Source: Fulvitalea axinellae (lineage in GTDB: Bacteria > Bacteroidota > Bacteroidia > Cytophagales > Cyclobacteriaceae). Taken from it: a stretch of 64,000 bases of DNA. Position 1 is the stretch's first letter; each line of letters begins with the position of its first letter. A program made the translations under genes and the position numbers. A model generated the notes under the pieces. It made no database searches. It worked only from the letters and a program-made list of their open reading frames with translations, and had not been told where the DNA came from. The stretch is taken from NCBI RefSeq assembly GCF_036492835.1, contig NZ_AP025314.1:2108001-2172000 (forward strand). Reading direction: 5' to 3'. Positions 61,466 through 64,000 of this stretch are shown piece by piece.

Positions 61466-62626
61466 ATGAAACAAGTAATAGGAACAGAAAGAAAGCCAAT
61501 CAAACTATGGCTTGACGATATAGAAGAAGGCGCTTTGGACCAAGCCAAGAACTTGGCGAACCTGCCCTTCGCGTTCAAACATATTCCCATCATGCCCGAT
61601 AGCCATCAAGGCTATGGAATGCCGATCGGGTCGATTTTGGCCACAAAAGACGTGGTCGTTCCCAATGCCGTGGGCGTCGATGTCGGATGCGGAATGTGCG
61701 CTATGCCAACCGGTCTGGAGCATATCGAAACCGAAGATTTGAAAAAAATCATGGCGGGTATCCGGGCGCGTATTCCTTTGGGAATGAAGTGGCATGATGA
61801 GAGACAGGACGAAAGTTTGATGCCCGAAGGCGCCGAGGAATTGGATATTGTAGGCCGAGGCTATGTAAAAGCCTGCAAGCAAGTCGGTACTTTGGGCGGA
61901 GGTAACCATTTTATCGAAATCCAGAAAGGCGATGACGGGAAAATCTGGATTATGATTCATTCCGGTAGCCGAAACTTAGGGGCTAAAGTGGCCGCGCATT
62001 ACAATCATCTGGCGAAACGCTTGAACGAGCGTTACTTCTCATCCGTCGAAAGAAAAGTCGACTTGGCCTTTCTGCCGATCGAAACGCCGGAAGCCAATGC
62101 GTATATAAAGGAAATGGATTACTGCATAGCCTTCGCTTTGGCGAACCGTAAACTGATGATTCAACGTGTAGCCGAGGCGATGAAAGAAGTGGTGGGCGAG
62201 TTCGAAACGGGTGAGATCATCAATAAATCGCACAACTTCGCCGCTTGGGAAAACCATTTCGGAGAAAACGTGCTGGTACACCGCAAAGGAGCCACGCCTG
62301 CCTTCGAAGGCGAATTGGGTATGATTCCCGGATCTCAGGGAAGCCATTCCTACATCGTGCGCGGTTTGGGCAACCCGGAAAGTTTCAAATCTTGCTCACA
62401 TGGCGCCGGACGTAAACTCGGTCGTAAGCAGGCTATTCGTTCTTTGGATCTAGAAGCCGAAAAGTCCAAACTGGACGCTTTAGGCGTACTGCACGCCGTC
62501 CGAAACAAAAGCGATCTGGATGAATCGGTAAGCGCCTACAAGGACATCGAAACGGTAATGCAAAACCAAACCGACCTTGCCGAGATTGTCGTGCGACTAT
62601 CGCCTCTGGCCGTGGTGAAAGGATGA
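61466..62626 (+). CDS. rtcB: RNA-splicing ligase RtcB
   Basis: 386 residues. 'PIMPDSHQGYGMPIGSILAT', 'VPNAVGVDVGCGMCAM' (Cys75), 'TLGGGNHFIEIQ', 'MIHSGSRNLGAKVA', 'GMIPGSQGSHSYIVRG' and 'SCSHGAGRKLGR', in which the His (~312) takes GMP. The family joins 3'-phosphate or 2',3'-cyclic phosphate ends to 5'-OH ends with GTP and Mn2+, with tRNA as a main substrate. It lies in a cluster with slipin, a tRNA-like RNA and two nucleotidyltransferases. A terminator follows. Confidence 0.96.
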   Translation: MKQVIGTERKPIKLWLDDIEEGALDQAKNLANLPFAFKHIPIMPDSHQGYGMPIGSILATKDVVVPNAVGVDVGCGMCAMPTGLEHIETEDLKKIMAGIRARIPLGMKWHDERQDESLMPEGAEELDIVGRGYVKACKQVGTLGGGNHFIEIQKGDDGKIWIMIHSGSRNLGAKVAAHYNHLAKRLNERYFSSVERKVDLAFLPIETPEANAYIKEMDYCIAFALANRKLMIQRVAEAMKEVVGEFETGEIINKSHNFAAWENHFGENVLVHRKGATPAFEGELGMIPGSQGSHSYIVRGLGNPESFKSCSHGAGRKLGRKQAIRSLDLEAEKSKLDALGVLHAVRNKSDLDESVSAYKDIETVMQNQTDLAEIVVRLSPLAVVKG

Positions 62627-62630
62627 TTCG

Positions 62631-62662
62631 GAAAACGTAAAGAATAGGGGCTTTACGTTTTC
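62631..62662 (+). terminator. intrinsic terminator after rtcB
   Basis: A 12-bp perfect stem GAAAACGTAAAG / CTTTACGTTTTC with an 8-base loop begins four bases after the stop. The T tract is inside the stem. Confidence 0.75.
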
Positions 62663-62745
62663 TCACTCGCCTTCCTCCGTCCATGATTTTACATTTATTG
62701 CTTATACTTTATTGATGCTTTTCCCCTTATTTTTTCCATAAGAAA

Positions 62746-63528
62746 ATGGACACTCAAAGAATAATGGATCACGTCCGCCGTATCGAAAAAGAAAACGGCG
62801 TGAAAGCTCTATGGGTTTGCGAAACAGGATCGAGGGCTTGGGGCTTTCCCTCGCCGGACAGCGATTATGATGTTCGGATGATCTACACGCGTCCAAAGAA
62901 CGACTATCTGACCGTTTGGGAATCGAAAGATACGATCGAATATATGTCCGATGACAGGGAACTGGATATTTCCGGTTGGGATTTGCGTAAGGCCATGGGC
63001 TTGCTGTGGAAATCAAACGCATCTATGTTCGAGCGTCTTTCCTCAACAGTTATATACGATTGGGCTGATTCTGAAATCATAGATGCTTTAAACAATCTGT
63101 CACAGCAATATTTCTCACCGAAAGCCGCTTTGCACCATTATTTAAATATGGGTATAAAAGCTTTTGCGAACGTTCAGGGTAAAAAGTATCGCCTAAAGCG
63201 ACTCTTCTATGCTTTGCGAGCGGCGCTTTGTTGCCGATGGATTCTGGAGTACCAAACAGCACCACCTATGCGTATCCAAGCTTTGCTGGATATATTGGAT
63301 ATTAATGCGGATTTGAAAGAAAGAATCCTTTCTTTGATCGAGCTTAAAAGCGGCAAAGGAGAGGCTTATGAGCATCAAGGCGAAAGGGAAGTCTTTACAT
63401 TTATCGATTCGACTTTTGAATACACAAAAGCCTCTGAAAAAAGAATTCCCGCTAATAAAGGTGATGTGAAGGCTCTTAATCAGTTCTTTCAAGATACGCT
63501 AAACCGTTTGGAAGGACGATCGCTTTGA
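62746..63528 (+). CDS. RlaP-type (polymerase beta superfamily) nucleotidyltransferase 1
   Basis: 260 residues. The active-site pattern 'CETGSRAWGFPSPDSDYDVRMIY' (residues ~25-46) carries the G-S and D-x-D metal ligands of minimal nucleotidyltransferases. 'DNREL'-like 'DDRELDISGWDLRKAMGLLWKSNASMFERLSS' follows, then a helical C-terminal half. It matches the RNA-repair-associated PF10127 (RlaP) family that accompanies RNA ligases. A nucleotidyl- or oligonucleotide-transfer reaction on broken RNA ends is inferred, not shown. Starts 119 bases after rtcB, past the terminator. Confidence 0.88.
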   Translation: MDTQRIMDHVRRIEKENGVKALWVCETGSRAWGFPSPDSDYDVRMIYTRPKNDYLTVWESKDTIEYMSDDRELDISGWDLRKAMGLLWKSNASMFERLSSTVIYDWADSEIIDALNNLSQQYFSPKAALHHYLNMGIKAFANVQGKKYRLKRLFYALRAALCCRWILEYQTAPPMRIQALLDILDINADLKERILSLIELKSGKGEAYEHQGEREVFTFIDSTFEYTKASEKRIPANKGDVKALNQFFQDTLNRLEGRSL

Positions 63529-63550
63529 TCAATACTAAAATACGACTCTA

Positions 63551-64000
63551 ATGACTATCGATGAATTGAAACACTCGGGCTGGATCATGTTCGAATGCAT
63601 AAGCGGAAGTAAAGCCTATGGACTGGATGTACCCGGGTCCGATACGGATATCAAAGGCGTTTTCGTTTTGCCCCAAGACCGGATTTATGGTCTGGATTAT
63701 ATTGCACAGATCAGTAACCAGAGCAACGATATCGTCTATTATGAATTGGGTCGTTTCATAGAGCTTTTGATCAAGAACAATCCGAATATCCTGGAGATGC
63801 TGGCCGTTTCCGACGAAGACATTTTGTATAAAGATCCGTTATGGGACAAAATTCGGAATGCGCCAGTGCTTTCGAAATTATGCAAAAACACCTTCGCCGG
63901 TTATGCCTTTACGCAAATCAAAAAAGCGAAAGGGCTCAATAAGAAAATATTCAACCCGATCGATCGTAAACGTAAAACGGTAACGGACTTTTGCTACATA
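63551..64000 (+). CDS. RlaP-type nucleotidyltransferase 2 (runs off the window)
   Basis: First 150 codons only; the gene continues past base 64000. 'SGSKAYGLDVPGSDTDIKGVFV' carries the same G-S...D-x-D motif as the upstream paralog but is clearly diverged, and 'YYELGRFIELLIKNNPNILEML' follows, as usual in this family. It begins 22 bases after the first RlaP gene, so both are one transcriptional unit. Two RlaP genes in tandem suggest different RNA substrates or end types. Confidence 0.85.
   Translation, partial: MTIDELKHSGWIMFECISGSKAYGLDVPGSDTDIKGVFVLPQDRIYGLDYIAQISNQSNDIVYYELGRFIELLIKNNPNILEMLAVSDEDILYKDPLWDKIRNAPVLSKLCKNTFAGYAFTQIKKAKGLNKKIFNPIDRKRKTVTDFCYI

Overview
The window reads as a chromosomal segment of a gliding, Gram-negative member of the Bacteroidota, most likely order Cytophagales. 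The evidence is a gldC gene, a giant surface protein ending in a type A type-IX-secretion sorting domain, a five-domain hybrid two-component regulator, a Bacteroidota-style HU protein, DUF3667 and DUF5723 proteins, and a TonB-type tail next to folC. Base composition looks mid-40s % GC by eye. Family-level placement is not possible from this sequence alone.

Layout. 1-15.5 kb: end of a TonB-like gene, folC, trmB, a 945-residue protein with a probable ClpP-like C-terminus, an HU protein, a phased 22-bp palindromic array, a TetR/ABC1-kinase pair, a class III aminotransferase behind an LTA-synthase-like enzyme, a YceI protein, gyrB and a family 9 glycosyltransferase. 15.6-25.5 kb: transketolase, a predicted outer-membrane protein, and a partial complex I operon in the order I-J-H-K-L, whose NuoI carries a long basic repeat tail. 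25.8-32.7 kb: an orphan hybrid two-component regulator, gldC, a YCF48-like lipoprotein and L-2-hydroxyglutarate oxidase. 32.9-40.8 kb: one gene for a 2631-residue secreted protein with about 23 MBG-type repeats. 40.9-48.5 kb: an accessory region with a gene of amidoligase-like or toxin-like character bracketed by direct repeats, a stand-alone IS30-type HTH protein, two TlpA-like thioredoxins, an unknown secreted protein, and copies of a dispersed element of about 240 bp (third copy at 53.8 kb).

48.5-64 kb is rich in RNA repair. An HD-Pnk end-healing enzyme and an RNA ligase form one cassette. A second cluster holds a WYL regulator fused to a PhyH-like domain. Diverging from it are a noncoding stretch with tandem tRNA-like modules, a four-fold-repeat SPFH/slipin, an unknown small protein, RtcB, and two RlaP-type nucleotidyltransferases (the second runs off the window). 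The tRNA-like modules are the most striking feature. In each, the T-arm and 3' acceptor strand come before the 5' acceptor strand and D-arm, the acceptor stem is closed by a four-base loop, and the open ends lie where the anticodon would be. These are circularly permuted tRNA mimics, resembling the tRNA-like domain of bacterial Y RNAs, but repeated about three times in tandem next to an RNA-ligase operon.

How the parts may work together (inference): damage to tRNAs would be sensed through the WYL regulator and/or the tRNA-like RNA. RtcB, with the RlaP nucleotidyltransferases and the slipin, would reseal broken RNA, and the HD-Pnk/Rnl cassette would heal and seal ends by classical chemistry.
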